A DNA stretch of 23,332 nt, from positions 1-23,332 of the forward strand of contig JBDLTT010000007.1 in NCBI GenBank assembly GCA_039805725.1. Direction: 5' to 3'. Position numbers and translations under genes: made by a program. The notes under the pieces are model-generated. The model ran no database searches, was not told the origin of the DNA, and was given only the letters and a program-made list of their open reading frames with translations. Positions 7,685 through 15,499 of the stretch are shown here, piece after piece (the first letter of the stretch is position 1; every line of letters starts with the position of its first letter). Source of the stretch: Fluviibacter sp039805725 (GTDB taxonomy: Bacteria; Pseudomonadota; Gammaproteobacteria; Burkholderiales; Rhodocyclaceae).

Positions 7685-8392
7685 TCAACGATTAGCCGGT
7701 ATCGCGACCTTGTTCATGCGTTCAAGAATTACATCGGTCTGTCGTATCAGCCCCTCCGTTTCACCCTTGAGATCGTAGTACTGTGGACTGGGCACGATGG
7801 AAGCCAGCATGGCCGCCTGTGCTGGACTGAGTTCGCTGGCCGAGATCCCGAAGTAATGACGTGCTGCGGCCTCGGCACCAAAGATCCCCGTACCCCATTC
7901 AATCTCATTCATATACACCTCGAGGATGCGGCGTTTGCTCCAGGTGGCTTCGATCATCAGCGTGATGAGCGCTTCCTCGCCTTTGCGAACAAAACTCTTC
8001 TCCGGCCAGAGGAACAGGTTCTTGGCGAGCTGTTGGGTGATGGTGGAGCCGCCGGCGGCGATGTGCCCGCGCTTCTCATTTTTCTCGATGGCCTTCTGGA
8101 TGCCGTCAATATCGAAGCCCTGGTGCTGCATGAATTTACTGTCTTCAGCGGCAATGAGTGCGCGTTTCAGATGCACAGAGATTTGACCATAGGGTACCCA
8201 TTGATGCTGAAGCCGGGCTGCCGGATTTTTTCGCTGAAGTTCTTCCAGGCGAATCCGCATGAATTGCGTCAGTCCCGGTTCGGTAACGCGCCAGATGAGT
8301 ACCCAGCCAAAAAACCAGAGTTGGATACCGAGAAATACGCCAATCAGCATCAGCGCTATACGGATCCACCACCGCGTTGAACGGCCAGCCAT
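7685..8392 (-). CDS. mtgA: Monofunctional biosynthetic peptidoglycan glycosyltransferase MtgA
   Basis: MtgA polymerises lipid II into glycan strands at the periplasmic face of the inner membrane (family GT51) without a transpeptidase domain. The 235-aa product has one N-terminal membrane anchor (about residues 9-33) and the GT51 motifs in order: AAEDSKFMQHQGFD with catalytic Glu83, GGSTITQQLAKNLFL (114-128), RKGEEAL and RRILEVYMNEIEWGTGIFG. The end PSPQYYDL is also usual. It is the last gene of the uppP-to-mtgA run and starts 8 bases after aroE, so it is probably co-transcribed. aroE-mtgA adjacency is common in betaproteobacteria, from memory. Confidence 0.95.
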   Translation of the reverse strand: MAGRSTRWWIRIALMLIGVFLGIQLWFFGWVLIWRVTEPGLTQFMRIRLEELQRKNPAARLQHQWVPYGQISVHLKRALIAAEDSKFMQHQGFDIDGIQKAIEKNEKRGHIAAGGSTITQQLAKNLFLWPEKSFVRKGEEALITLMIEATWSKRRILEVYMNEIEWGTGIFGAEAAARHYFGISASELSPAQAAMLASIVPSPQYYDLKGETEGLIRQTDVILERMNKVAIPANR

Positions 8393-8400
8393 GGTGATAC

Positions 8401-9273
8401 TCAGTGACGCGCCAATCGTTCGCGCAGCGCCTGATAGACCGGTTGTGTCTCTGGCGTGACGCTACGCCATAGGGCAAATGCGACGGCGGCCTGTTCCACC
8501 AGCATGCCCAGGCCATCCGCCAGGTGTAACACCCCGGCTGCTTTTTGTGCCTCTAGGAATGGCGTTGGTGCCTTGCCGTACATCATGTCGTAGGCAAAAC
8601 CATTGGATCCTAGCGTGCCTGGCGGCAGATCAATTGCTGTGCCGCCGAGACTTGCACTAGTGGCATTGATGACCAGATCAAAAGGGCCGTATTCATTGAT
8701 CTCGGTGCTGAGCGCATCCAAGCCGCAAGCAGTGAGTTGCGTTTGGCCTACGTTGCCAGCAAAGAGTTGCGCCAACGTTTCAGCCTTGCCGGCCGTGCGA
8801 TTGGCGATGACGAGTGCTGCGGGCTTGGCGACAAGTAATGGTAAAACAACGCCACGCGTTGCCCCGCCCGCGCCAAGGAGCAGGACCCTTTGGTTCGTAA
8901 GATTTAGTCCATGACGCTGTTGCAGATCGTTGAGCAAGCCTTGGCCATCGGTGTTGTCGCCAAGCACACCATGAGCGGCCCAGGCGATGGTGTTGACGGC
9001 GCCAGCGAGCGCAGCGCGATCACTCAGCGTGCCGTGTCGCCGTACGTAGGCCCAAGCGGATTCCTTGTGCGGTACGGTGATATTGACGCCACGATAGCCC
9101 TCTTTGGGTAGCCGGTCGAGTGTCGTCGTGAATTGCTCCGGCGTGACGTCCAGCGCCTCATAGCTGAGGTGTTGGCCGGTTTGCGTCGCAAATGCCGCAT
9201 GGATCACTGGTGACAGCGAGTGATGAATTGGGTGGCCGAGTACGGCATAACGATCAATAGAATGAATCAGCAT
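8401..9273 (-). CDS. aroE: Shikimate dehydrogenase
   Basis: AroE reduces 3-dehydroshikimate to shikimate with NADPH, the fourth step of aromatic amino-acid biosynthesis, in the cytoplasm. The 290-aa product shows the substrate-binding SLSPVIHAAF, the NITVPHK motif with catalytic Lys70, GDNTDG with catalytic Asp109, and the dinucleotide-binding GAGGATRGV with NRT after the next strand, which favours NADPH. It ends with the usual GLGMLVEQAAVAF. The ATG at 9271-9273 is preceded by GGAG eight bases upstream; an in-frame GTG directly before it (9274-9276) is an equally possible start. The start codon shares a base with the TGA of the upstream tonB-like gene, which suggests translational coupling. 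Confidence 0.95.
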   Translation of the reverse strand: MLIHSIDRYAVLGHPIHHSLSPVIHAAFATQTGQHLSYEALDVTPEQFTTTLDRLPKEGYRGVNITVPHKESAWAYVRRHGTLSDRAALAGAVNTIAWAAHGVLGDNTDGQGLLNDLQQRHGLNLTNQRVLLLGAGGATRGVVLPLLVAKPAALVIANRTAGKAETLAQLFAGNVGQTQLTACGLDALSTEINEYGPFDLVINATSASLGGTAIDLPPGTLGSNGFAYDMMYGKAPTPFLEAQKAAGVLHLADGLGMLVEQAAVAFALWRSVTPETQPVYQALRERLARH

Positions 9274-10019
9274 CACCGGGTCTCCACAGCGTTGCCCCGG
9301 GTAAAAGACCAGGTGCGGGTAATGTCCAGATAATCGGTTTCCTTTCGGATGTCCGGTGGAAATGGCGCGAAGGGCGCCGCGATCATGACGATGCGTTTGG
9401 CGGCATCATCCAGCACTTTGTTGCCCGATGAACGAAGCACGATAATGCGATCAACGCTGCCGTCCGGACGAAGCGCGACTGACATGACGAGTGTGCCGAA
9501 GAATTTACCACGCGCCTCTTCGGGATAGTTCATGGCGCCGATGCGTTCGACTTTGAGGCGCCAATCCTCAAGGTATTGGCTGTACCGGTAATCCTTCATG
9601 CCCGGTGTGAGCGTGACACGACGTCCGCCGCCCACGCTGCCGGTCTGGGTTGGTGCGTCAGCCGGTGCCAGCACTTGGTCGATGGGCGCATTTTTTCCTG
9701 GATCGGGTCGTGTAATACGTGACCGAGCGTTCTGAACGCGAGGCTCAGGCAGGGGCTGAGTCTTTGCTATGGGCGTATGCGGTGTCACGGGTTTTTGCAG
9801 GGTACGAAACGAGACCAACACAGATTTATCTCCCCGTTGCGGTATCGATATGCCGTATTGAGGTGCAAGCAAAATAAGATGTACAAGAAATGATAGGCCA
9901 ATCGCCAGCCACAGCAGTCGGTCAGAAAGCAGCGCGCGCCATCCGACCGGCTTCAGGTGCCATGGCTCCTGGCCGTTGGGCGTTTGCGGTATCGGGGAGT
10001 TAGGCGGCACCACGGACAT
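9273..10019 (-). CDS. TonB-family energy-transducing protein
   Basis: TonB-type proteins span the periplasm and transmit proton-motive-force energy from ExbB/ExbD to outer-membrane receptors. The 248-aa product has a short cytoplasmic start, one membrane helix (about residues 34-52, LLWLAIGLSFLVHLILLAP), a Pro-rich periplasmic linker (about 72-135) and a C-terminal TonB domain with YPEEARGKFFGTLVMSVALR, the strand-turn RPDGSVDRIIVLRSSG and VLDDAAKRIVMIAAPFAPF. No exbB, exbD or receptor gene is near. It sits between the RNase II-like gene (30-base gap) and aroE (overlapping). It may not serve iron uptake. The domain call is firm; the transported substrate is unknown. Confidence 0.88.
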   Translation of the reverse strand: MSVVPPNSPIPQTPNGQEPWHLKPVGWRALLSDRLLWLAIGLSFLVHLILLAPQYGISIPQRGDKSVLVSFRTLQKPVTPHTPIAKTQPLPEPRVQNARSRITRPDPGKNAPIDQVLAPADAPTQTGSVGGGRRVTLTPGMKDYRYSQYLEDWRLKVERIGAMNYPEEARGKFFGTLVMSVALRPDGSVDRIIVLRSSGNKVLDDAAKRIVMIAAPFAPFPPDIRKETDYLDITRTWSFTRGNAVETR

Positions 10020-10049
10020 GGTGCTATTGTAGTCCCTGACAAGACGTGA

Positions 10050-12080
10050 TTACTGGCGCGCGTCGCAGTTTTCAGCGGGCGCGCTGGCGTCAGTCGTGGC
10101 GGCTGTTTCTTCTGCATCAGCGAGCGCCTCCTCAACGGGCACTTCATCGAGCAATTCCAGGCCTTCATCCATCGTGCTGTCTGAAACCCCCAGTACCGAT
10201 TCAAAACGGGTTGGTACCGAAAGCTCGAGCAAATCAGGCGTACCCAGCGTCAGGCGGATGCGGGTGCCTGGTGTTGGCTCTGGTGCCGATGGGACGGGAA
10301 GTACGAGCGGCAGGCCGTCGATGCGCACATTGGGCGTGTTGCGCAGCATGGTGCCATCGCATTCAGTTGTTGCAGATTGTTGCAACCAGCGTAGGCACCA
10401 GTAACGTTCCATGCGGCGCTGGAAGTCAGCATAGGCGGCGTAGGTGAGATCAAAATCACGCATGGCGGCAAACAGTTCTGGTGACCGGGGTGCGAACGGC
10501 GCCGGCTTGCCGGATAGGACGGCAATTAACTGCCACTGGTTCACCAGATCTGAATAACGCCGTAACGGTGATGTACTCCAGGCGTAGCAGGCGACGCCCA
10601 AACCCTCGTGTGGTGCCGCCGTGGTGGTCATGCGCACCTTGCCGGCGACCTGGCCGCGATACAGCCCAGGAACATTGCTGTCAGCCAGGAGCTGTCCCCA
10701 GGTGGCGTTAGCCAGAATCATGAGTTCGGCGACCAGCATATCGACCGGGCTGCCGCGTTTGCGGGCTTCGATATGCACCCTGCAGCCTGCAGGGTCGAGA
10801 ATCGCGCCGGTGGATTTGTCGTGTAGTGGCCCCTCGATCTGGAAGTGGTAGTCGTGTAAACCAGCCTGTGTCGTGGGTTTGCCTCGACGGCCAGCGCAGG
10901 CAGCGGCAAAGCGCCAGAGGTTAAGCAGGGTTTCGCCGTGAGCGCAGGCGGGTGCCTCGCCACGATTCAGCGCATCGGCCTCCATGTGCGGTTCGATTTC
11001 ATGGAGGCGCAGATTGGCGGCGATCGGCACGCGTTCGATGCGTGATTCGTGGCCCAGAATTTCGAATTGATCATCCGTTGTAACGTAGAGCGACAGCGCA
11101 GGCCGGGGCGCACCAGCTGAGAGTGTAAAGCGGTTGACTACATCGTCGGGCAACATGGTGATCTTGTGGCCGGGCATATAGACCGTGGAGAGGCGATCAC
11201 GCGCCAGAACATCGTGCGGCGACCCGGGCAGGAGGCCGAGACCAGGCGCGGCAATATGAATCCCGAAGCGCCAGCCGATGCCGGGGAGCCGGGTGATGGA
11301 CAGCGCATCATCGATTTCGGTGGTGCTGGCATCGTCGATGGAGACGGCCTGGACATCGGCCAACGGCAGATCAGCGAAGGCTGCCGGCTCGGGAAGCTGG
11401 GGAAAACCGGTGCCTTTGGGGAAACGCTCTGCCGTAAATCGGCGGAAATGCCAGTGATAGGCATCCGGGAATGCACCGCAGCGCAGGAGCAGGGCTGCGG
11501 GCGTTTCGTTGGTTTCGGCACAGGCCGCTTCGAAGGCTTTGACTTCCAGCCGGTTGCGATCAGGCTGCACGAGCAAAGCATCGATCTGATTGGCCAGTTC
11601 TACGGGTAACGTACCGGCGACTAGCTGTGCGGTCATCCCTGCCATTGCTTCGGCCTGCTGTCGTTTCTTTTCTGCGCCGGCTAGTGCGGCTTTCAGAATA
11701 TCTGGCGGTGCCCTACGGAACACACCCTTGCCGCGCCGATGAAAATACATCGGTGCATTGTGCATGCCGAGGAGCAGCGCCGTACTTTCGATGGCAGAAG
11801 GCGTATGACCGTAATACTCGGCGGCCAGATCGGCCAAGGCGAATTCGTTATCAGGTGCGCATTCCCAGAGGAAGGCCGGATCCATCTCGGCGGCGAGCGG
11901 TTCGGCCATCGGCAGTAGCTGAGCGGGTGCGGGATCTTTGAAGCGCAGTAACACCTGACCCAATTTTAATTTCTGTCGTTTGCCGCCAGGAAGTTCGACC
12001 TGGAGGCTGGTATTCTGATCCGACTGAATCGTGGCAGCGCGAAAATTGCCGCCTTCCTCGAAGAGGACGAAATCACTCAT
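10050..12080 (-). CDS. RNase II/RNB-family 3'-5' exoribonuclease
   Basis: RNB-family enzymes degrade single-stranded RNA processively from the 3' end. The 676-aa product has an N-terminal region of about 240 residues, the RNB catalytic domain from about 243 to 560 and a short C-terminal S1-like segment (LVLPVPSAP through RIRLTLGTPDLLEL), then an acidic Ala/Glu/Asp-rich tail. The metal-site motif is SIDDASTTEIDDAL: Asp249, Asp257 and Asp258 are present, but the position of the second conserved Asp (207 in E. coli RNase II) is Glu255. The closing motif reads WSTSPLRRYSDLVNQWQL. N-terminal cold-shock domains are not obvious. It fits a betaproteobacterial RNase II-like subfamily better than true Rnb or RNase R, so I give no symbol. 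It lies 12 bases downstream of uppP and precedes the tonB-like gene. Confidence 0.88.
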   Translation of the reverse strand: MSDFVLFEEGGNFRAATIQSDQNTSLQVELPGGKRQKLKLGQVLLRFKDPAPAQLLPMAEPLAAEMDPAFLWECAPDNEFALADLAAEYYGHTPSAIESTALLLGMHNAPMYFHRRGKGVFRRAPPDILKAALAGAEKKRQQAEAMAGMTAQLVAGTLPVELANQIDALLVQPDRNRLEVKAFEAACAETNETPAALLLRCGAFPDAYHWHFRRFTAERFPKGTGFPQLPEPAAFADLPLADVQAVSIDDASTTEIDDALSITRLPGIGWRFGIHIAAPGLGLLPGSPHDVLARDRLSTVYMPGHKITMLPDDVVNRFTLSAGAPRPALSLYVTTDDQFEILGHESRIERVPIAANLRLHEIEPHMEADALNRGEAPACAHGETLLNLWRFAAACAGRRGKPTTQAGLHDYHFQIEGPLHDKSTGAILDPAGCRVHIEARKRGSPVDMLVAELMILANATWGQLLADSNVPGLYRGQVAGKVRMTTTAAPHEGLGVACYAWSTSPLRRYSDLVNQWQLIAVLSGKPAPFAPRSPELFAAMRDFDLTYAAYADFQRRMERYWCLRWLQQSATTECDGTMLRNTPNVRIDGLPLVLPVPSAPEPTPGTRIRLTLGTPDLLELSVPTRFESVLGVSDSTMDEGLELLDEVPVEEALADAEETAATTDASAPAENCDARQ

Positions 12081-12092
12081 GGTCGAAGTGCT

Positions 12093-12917
12093 TTAGTGAA
12101 CCGACCAGCTGACCAGGCCGGTGTACGCTGTTACCAGCACGACGATGCCGAAGATGATGCGATACCAGGCAAAGATAATGAAGCTGTGCGTGGTGATGTA
12201 GCGCAGGAGCCAGCGGATGCAAAGAAAAGCCGAGGCGAAGGCTGATACAAACCCAACGGCCCACATCCCTAAATCAGTGTTCTGGATCGTCGTCCACTCC
12301 TTGTATACCTGATAGATTGTTGCGACACCAAGCGTTGGGATGGCAAGAAAAAAAGAGAATTCAGTCGCTGCGCGCCGCGAGAGCCCAATGAGAAGGCCAC
12401 CGATGATGGTAGCGCCCGAGCGCGAGGTGCCGGGAATCAGGGCAATCGCCTGAATGCAGCCGAGCACCAGAGCGTCCTTCAGTGACAAATCGTCGACCGA
12501 AGGCACGCGCACACGGTGCTGGCGTCGCTCCGCCCAGAAAATGAATAATGCCCCGATAATGAAGGCCGCTGCGACTGAAATCGGGTTGAATAGGTGTGCC
12601 TTGATCGTTTTGTGAAACAGAAAGCCCAGTATGGCCAGCGGCATGAAAGCGATGCTGACATTGAGAAGAAAACGTTGCGCACGGCGGTTGGTGGTGCACG
12701 AAGACACGGTCTCCCAGAGTCGTGTCCGATATTCCCAGATAACCGCCAGGATGGCACCGAACTGAATGACAATTTCAAAAACCTTGCCCGTGTCGTCATT
12801 GAAGTCAAGCAGATCGCCGACGAGAATCAGGTGGCCGGTAGAGGAGATCGGGAGGAACTCGGTCAGACCCTCGACGATGCCGAGGATGAGAGCCTTGAGG
12901 AGCAGGACGGTATCCAT
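12093..12917 (-). CDS. uppP: Undecaprenyl-diphosphate phosphatase UppP (BacA)
   Basis: UppP dephosphorylates undecaprenyl pyrophosphate so that the lipid carrier can be reused for peptidoglycan and other envelope polymers; overproduction gives bacitracin resistance. The 274-aa polytopic membrane protein shows GIVEGLTEFLPISSTGHL at residues 13-30, containing catalytic Glu16 and Glu20 and His29, and the second active-site loop PGTSRSGATI with Arg166. Eight hydrophobic segments are plausible. It is the first gene of the run uppP, RNase II-like, tonB-like, aroE, mtgA, with small or no gaps throughout. ATG at 12915-12917 is the start, because homology begins directly there; no Shine-Dalgarno sequence is visible. 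Confidence 0.96.
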   Translation of the reverse strand: MDTVLLLKALILGIVEGLTEFLPISSTGHLILVGDLLDFNDDTGKVFEIVIQFGAILAVIWEYRTRLWETVSSCTTNRRAQRFLLNVSIAFMPLAILGFLFHKTIKAHLFNPISVAAAFIIGALFIFWAERRQHRVRVPSVDDLSLKDALVLGCIQAIALIPGTSRSGATIIGGLLIGLSRRAATEFSFFLAIPTLGVATIYQVYKEWTTIQNTDLGMWAVGFVSAFASAFLCIRWLLRYITTHSFIIFAWYRIIFGIVVLVTAYTGLVSWSVH

Positions 12918-12991
12918 GGAGGGCGCCCGGAGGGGCGGCTAAACACTAAACAGGTCGCAATTCTATCATTCGAGCGCCTCTACCGTTTTTG

Positions 12992-13462
12992 CTAGTGGTC
13001 GCGAGATTCCGGATGGTCTTCTAGGTGGCGACTCATCGGCCAAAACTTCTGCATTTCAATAAATAGGAACGAGGCCGACCATGTGATGAGCACCAGGCCA
13101 GTGAGCGCCTCAAGCCCCGGTAAGAATCGTAGATCACCGCTAGGGACGACGTCACCAAAGCCAACGGTGGTAAAGGACACCCACGAAAGGTAGACGCAAT
13201 CACTTAAAGCGCTGCTGGTTGTCATGCCGAACAAAGATCCTAAGCCCAGCTCGATCATGGCAAGATACCCAAGTGCGAAAGCCCATATCTCGACAGCGTG
13301 TGCGATCAGAATTGCAAAGACACCCAACAAGACCCGATAGCGCGGCGCAATAAATGTCAGGCGCGGCAAGTGGCTGGCCATTGTATAAAGCGTCTCGTAG
13401 TGAATGAACACCGCGAGCGCAATGAGCGAGCCATTGAGAATCCAGGTTAATAGTGAGTGCAT
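12992..13462 (-). CDS. Two-transmembrane potassium channel protein (Ion_trans_2)
   Basis: This is a small K+ channel subunit expected to form a tetrameric pore in the inner membrane. The 156-aa product has hydrophobic segments at about residues 5-25, 44-68 and 115-137, with a pore loop between the last two and the K+ selectivity filter TTVGFGD at 98-104. The first helix is additional to the minimal two-TM pore unit. There is no RCK/TrkA_N regulatory domain and no separate regulator next to it. Thus it would be ungated by nucleotide unless another subunit supplies that. It precedes uppP on the same strand by 74 bases. Start is ATG at 13460-13462. Confidence 0.85.
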   Translation of the reverse strand: MHSLLTWILNGSLIALAVFIHYETLYTMASHLPRLTFIAPRYRVLLGVFAILIAHAVEIWAFALGYLAMIELGLGSLFGMTTSSALSDCVYLSWVSFTTVGFGDVVPSGDLRFLPGLEALTGLVLITWSASFLFIEMQKFWPMSRHLEDHPESRDH

Positions 13463-13603
13463 GGGTTTGCGGACGATAATTCAATCTGCATCCTATCATC
13501 CGAAACGATGTTCAAGACCGTCGAGACACCCCCGGCGTCCCGAAAAGAGGGCTTCAATGTCCGCAACAGCCATTAGTTTTAGTGGCGATCTGATGGCGTA
13601 GGC

Positions 13604-13625
13604 TCTAGGCATGCGAAAGCCTAGA
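13604..13625. repeat. 7-bp inverted repeat in the 13463-13689 intergenic region
   Basis: TCTAGGC (13604-13610) and GCCTAGA (13619-13625) are perfect inverted copies separated by 8 bases. No T-run follows on either strand, so a terminator is unlikely. It lies between the divergent K+-channel and EF-hand genes, where an operator or a leader hairpin of the EF-hand transcript is possible. In the rest of this 227-base gap I see no supported gene. Confidence 0.35.
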
Positions 13626-13689
13626 ATGCCATAAGGTGAACCTGCATTATGGGTTAATCCAGAAAGACAAGTATTTTCGGACAACTTAA

Positions 13690-13944
13690 ATGAAACCACA
13701 TATCCCATTGGGACTACTCGCGGCAGCGCTCACGGTGACGATGCATGCGGCTCAGGCCGAGTCATTCAGAGATCGACAGATTGACGAACGCTTTGCGGCA
13801 GCTGACAAAGACAAAGACGGCAAACTCACGCTGGATGAGGCGCGCGCCGGGATGCCACGCGTCGCGGATAACTTCGACAAAATCGATAGCCAGAAGCGCG
13901 GCTATGTGACGCTGGAGCAGATCAAAGCTGCCGCTGATAAGTAA
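13690..13944 (+). CDS. Small secreted EF-hand protein
   Basis: The 84-aa product has a Sec signal peptide (about residues 1-23, MKPHIPLGLLAAALTVTM then HAAQA) and then about 60 residues holding an EF-hand pair. The first loop, DKDKDGKLTLDE, has all canonical Ca2+ ligands at positions 1, 3, 5, 7, 9 and 12. The second, DSQKRGYVTLEQ, lacks acids at positions 3, 5 and 12 and should not bind normally. It is probably periplasmic and may bind calcium. It stands alone on its strand and is convergent with the SCO gene, only one base apart. The biological role is unknown. No good Shine-Dalgarno precedes the ATG, but the signal peptide starts exactly there. Confidence 0.82.
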   Translation: MKPHIPLGLLAAALTVTMHAAQAESFRDRQIDERFAAADKDKDGKLTLDEARAGMPRVADNFDKIDSQKRGYVTLEQIKAAADK

Positions 13945-13945
13945 T

Positions 13946-14533
13946 TTATTGAGCAGTCATCAACAGGTTGATGTCGTGAGTGACGTCCGTTGCGGGCATT
14001 TCATGTGGGACGATGAGGCGAACGCGACCCTGGCGGTCAATGAGAAAGCTGTTGGTGGTGTGGTCGATGGTGTAGACAAGCGCAGAGCCCGGGAGTGGGG
14101 TTTTCTGCCAAAAAATCTTGTACTGTTTGGCGATCTTGGCCGTTTCTTCCGGCGAACCGCTCAGGGCAATGAAGCGTGGGTCAAAGGCGTCCATGTAGGC
14201 TCTCAGCACGGCCGACGAATCGCGTTCCGGATCCAGAGTTACAAACAAGACGGCTAGCTGGTCTGCGCGTGGGCCAAGCTGACGCATGACTTCAGCCTGC
14301 CGCGCCAAATGCGTCGGGCAAATGTCTGGGCAATGGGTAAAGCCAAAGAACAGGCTGACGACCTTGCCCCGAAACTCGGTCAGCGATCTCGTCGCTCCGA
14401 ATTGATCAGTGAGGGTGAAGTTGGCGGCTGAAGGCGTGTCTGCAACTGGCTTGGCCTTGAAAGGCAGGTTGTGATCCCCGCAACCGAGCAGCATTGCGAC
14501 GACCACAACGAAGAGAGCGCGGAGAAAGATCAC
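13946..14533 (-). CDS. SCO1/SenC-family copper-binding lipoprotein
   Basis: SCO proteins are thioredoxin-fold, membrane-anchored copper chaperones or thiol reductases used in assembly of the CuA site of cytochrome c oxidase. Taking GTG at 14531-14533 as start, the product is 195 aa with a hydrophobic signal and lipobox LLGC (Cys18). The copper ligands are Cys68 and Cys72 in THCPDIC and His158 in YTIDHTT, a complete set. The frame is open 35 codons further upstream, but that part is hydrophilic and would bury the signal. The start overlaps by four bases the end of an upstream 55-codon ORF (14530-14697), suggesting coupled translation. No cytochrome oxidase genes are in the window. Confidence 0.9.
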   Translation of the reverse strand: MIFLRALFVVVVAMLLGCGDHNLPFKAKPVADTPSAANFTLTDQFGATRSLTEFRGKVVSLFFGFTHCPDICPTHLARQAEVMRQLGPRADQLAVLFVTLDPERDSSAVLRAYMDAFDPRFIALSGSPEETAKIAKQYKIFWQKTPLPGSALVYTIDHTTNSFLIDRQGRVRLIVPHEMPATDVTHDINLLMTAQ

Positions 14534-14697
14534 AGGCGAGCCGAGTCCTGGTGCGTCGTGCTGCGTATGGCAATGAGGCCGGCTTCTGCTGCAAGAAGGA
14601 GTAGGAACGACCCCCAATCCTGTTGCTTCACTTGCCACAGCATCAGCACAAATAGCACCAGAATCAAGGAGGTGAGGAAACTAGGGATTTTCATCAT
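14530..14697 (-). CDS. Small membrane protein candidate (55 aa) overlapping the SCO gene start
   Basis: From ATG at 14695-14697 this frame runs 55 codons to a TGA at 14530-14532. The peptide starts MMKIPSFLTSLILVLFVLML, which is a convincing transmembrane segment, followed by WQVKQQDWG and a second hydrophobic stretch SFLLLLAAEAGLIAI, then a polar end. The stop overlaps the GTG start of the SCO gene in the common GTGA arrangement, which is the main argument that it is real. There is no clear ribosome site upstream. Two short helices and coupling to a copper chaperone gene suggest, without proof, a membrane factor linked to respiratory assembly. I recognise no family. Confidence 0.5.
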   Translation of the reverse strand: MMKIPSFLTSLILVLFVLMLWQVKQQDWGSFLLLLAAEAGLIAIRSTTHQDSARL

Positions 14698-14822
14698 GAT
14701 TGTTTGCGATGCAACATCAAAAAGTATGGTCGCCTATGCCAGTTTAATAGTAAAGTATTTCCCATGTCAGTGCGCTGTGATGCGCGCTTGCAAGAAATAG
14801 GGGTTCCCCCAAAGCTACGGAT

Positions 14823-14828
14823 AGGAGA
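14823..14828 (+). promoter_or_regulatory. Ribosome binding site that fixes the start of the CBS-domain gene
   Basis: AGGAGA at 14823-14828 lies seven bases before ATG 14836 and is among the best Shine-Dalgarno sequences in the window. It decides for this start over in-frame ATGs at 14704 and 14764, whose extra residues (MRCNIKKYG and following) do not resemble CBS proteins. Confidence 0.8.
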
Positions 14829-14835
14829 CAAAAGC

Positions 14836-15426
14836 ATGAGCAGCCCGATGATCCTCAAGGTGAGTTCACTCGAGAAAAACGCCGGTTTCCATCTACCGAC
14901 CAGCCAGGCCGATATCGTGACGCCCGATTCTCCGGCCATTGAGGTCATGACAGATCTAAAGCAAATTGTTGCCGCGACAGTCGATGCGGATGTGTTGCTC
15001 AGTCATGCCAACCATTTGATGATTTCGCGTGGCGTACGTTCATTAATCGTCACAAATGGCAAGGGTGATGTGGTTGGTTTGCTGACCGCGAGCGATGTGC
15101 TCGGCGAGAAGCCGATGCAATGCGTGCAGAAGAATGGCATCAAACATGAAGAAATTAGCGTCAAGGATGTCATGACGCGGCAGGAAGAAATCGAGGTGCT
15201 GACCCTGAAGCAGGTGATGCAGGCCAAAGTGATCGACATCATCGAAACCCTGAAGGTGCATAATCGTAACCATGCGCTGGTGGTTGATACGGATCGGTTC
15301 AACGGCCGTCAGATGGTACGGGGCATCTTCTCTGCTTCCCAGATCGCCAGACAGTTGGGTGTGGCGACCCAAATTCACTCAGTAGCCAAGACCTTCGCCC
15401 AGATCGAAGCCGTGCTCGCCAGTTGA
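14836..15426 (+). CDS. Protein with two CBS domains
   Basis: CBS-domain pairs (Bateman modules) bind adenosyl ligands such as AMP, ATP or SAM, or NAD(H), and work as regulatory sensors. The 196-aa product is almost entirely a CBS pair. The first CBS covers about residues 40-95 (VDADVLLSHANHLMISRGV then SLIVTNGKGDVVGLLTASDV). The second covers roughly 115-185 (VKDVMTRQEEIEVLTLKQV through HALVVDTDRFNGRQMVRGIF and SASQIARQLG). No enzymatic or membrane domain is fused. It is a single-gene transcript closed by a strong terminator at 15449-15478. The ligand and the partner are unknown. Confidence 0.85.
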   Translation: MSSPMILKVSSLEKNAGFHLPTSQADIVTPDSPAIEVMTDLKQIVAATVDADVLLSHANHLMISRGVRSLIVTNGKGDVVGLLTASDVLGEKPMQCVQKNGIKHEEISVKDVMTRQEEIEVLTLKQVMQAKVIDIIETLKVHNRNHALVVDTDRFNGRQMVRGIFSASQIARQLGVATQIHSVAKTFAQIEAVLAS

Positions 15427-15448
15427 CGCACGTCAAATAGGTCGATGC

Positions 15449-15478
15449 GGGCCACGGGTGACCGTGGCCTTTTTCTTT
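15449..15478 (+). terminator. Rho-independent terminator after the CBS-domain gene
   Basis: An 8-bp perfect GC-rich stem, GGCCACGG (15450-15457) with CCGTGGCC (15462-15469), closes a GTGA tetraloop of the GNRA type. It is followed by TTTTTCTTT (15470-15478). It sits 23 bases after the CBS stop and ends only 21 bases before the TAXI ATG, so it could also act as an attenuator for that gene. It is the one unmistakable intrinsic terminator I found here. Confidence 0.92.
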
Positions 15479-15499
15479 GAGGCGGCGCAAAATGATCAA

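Noticed and set aside
13496..13708. Minus-strand 70-codon frame in the gap before the EF-hand gene
   Set aside because: No ribosome site, no signal or domain, and it overlaps the start of a better supported gene on the other strand.
14534..14638. Upstream extension of the SCO frame (starting MASEATGLG)
   Set aside because: It would place a hydrophilic stretch before the lipoprotein signal, and it overlaps the small membrane ORF in another frame that explains the openness.
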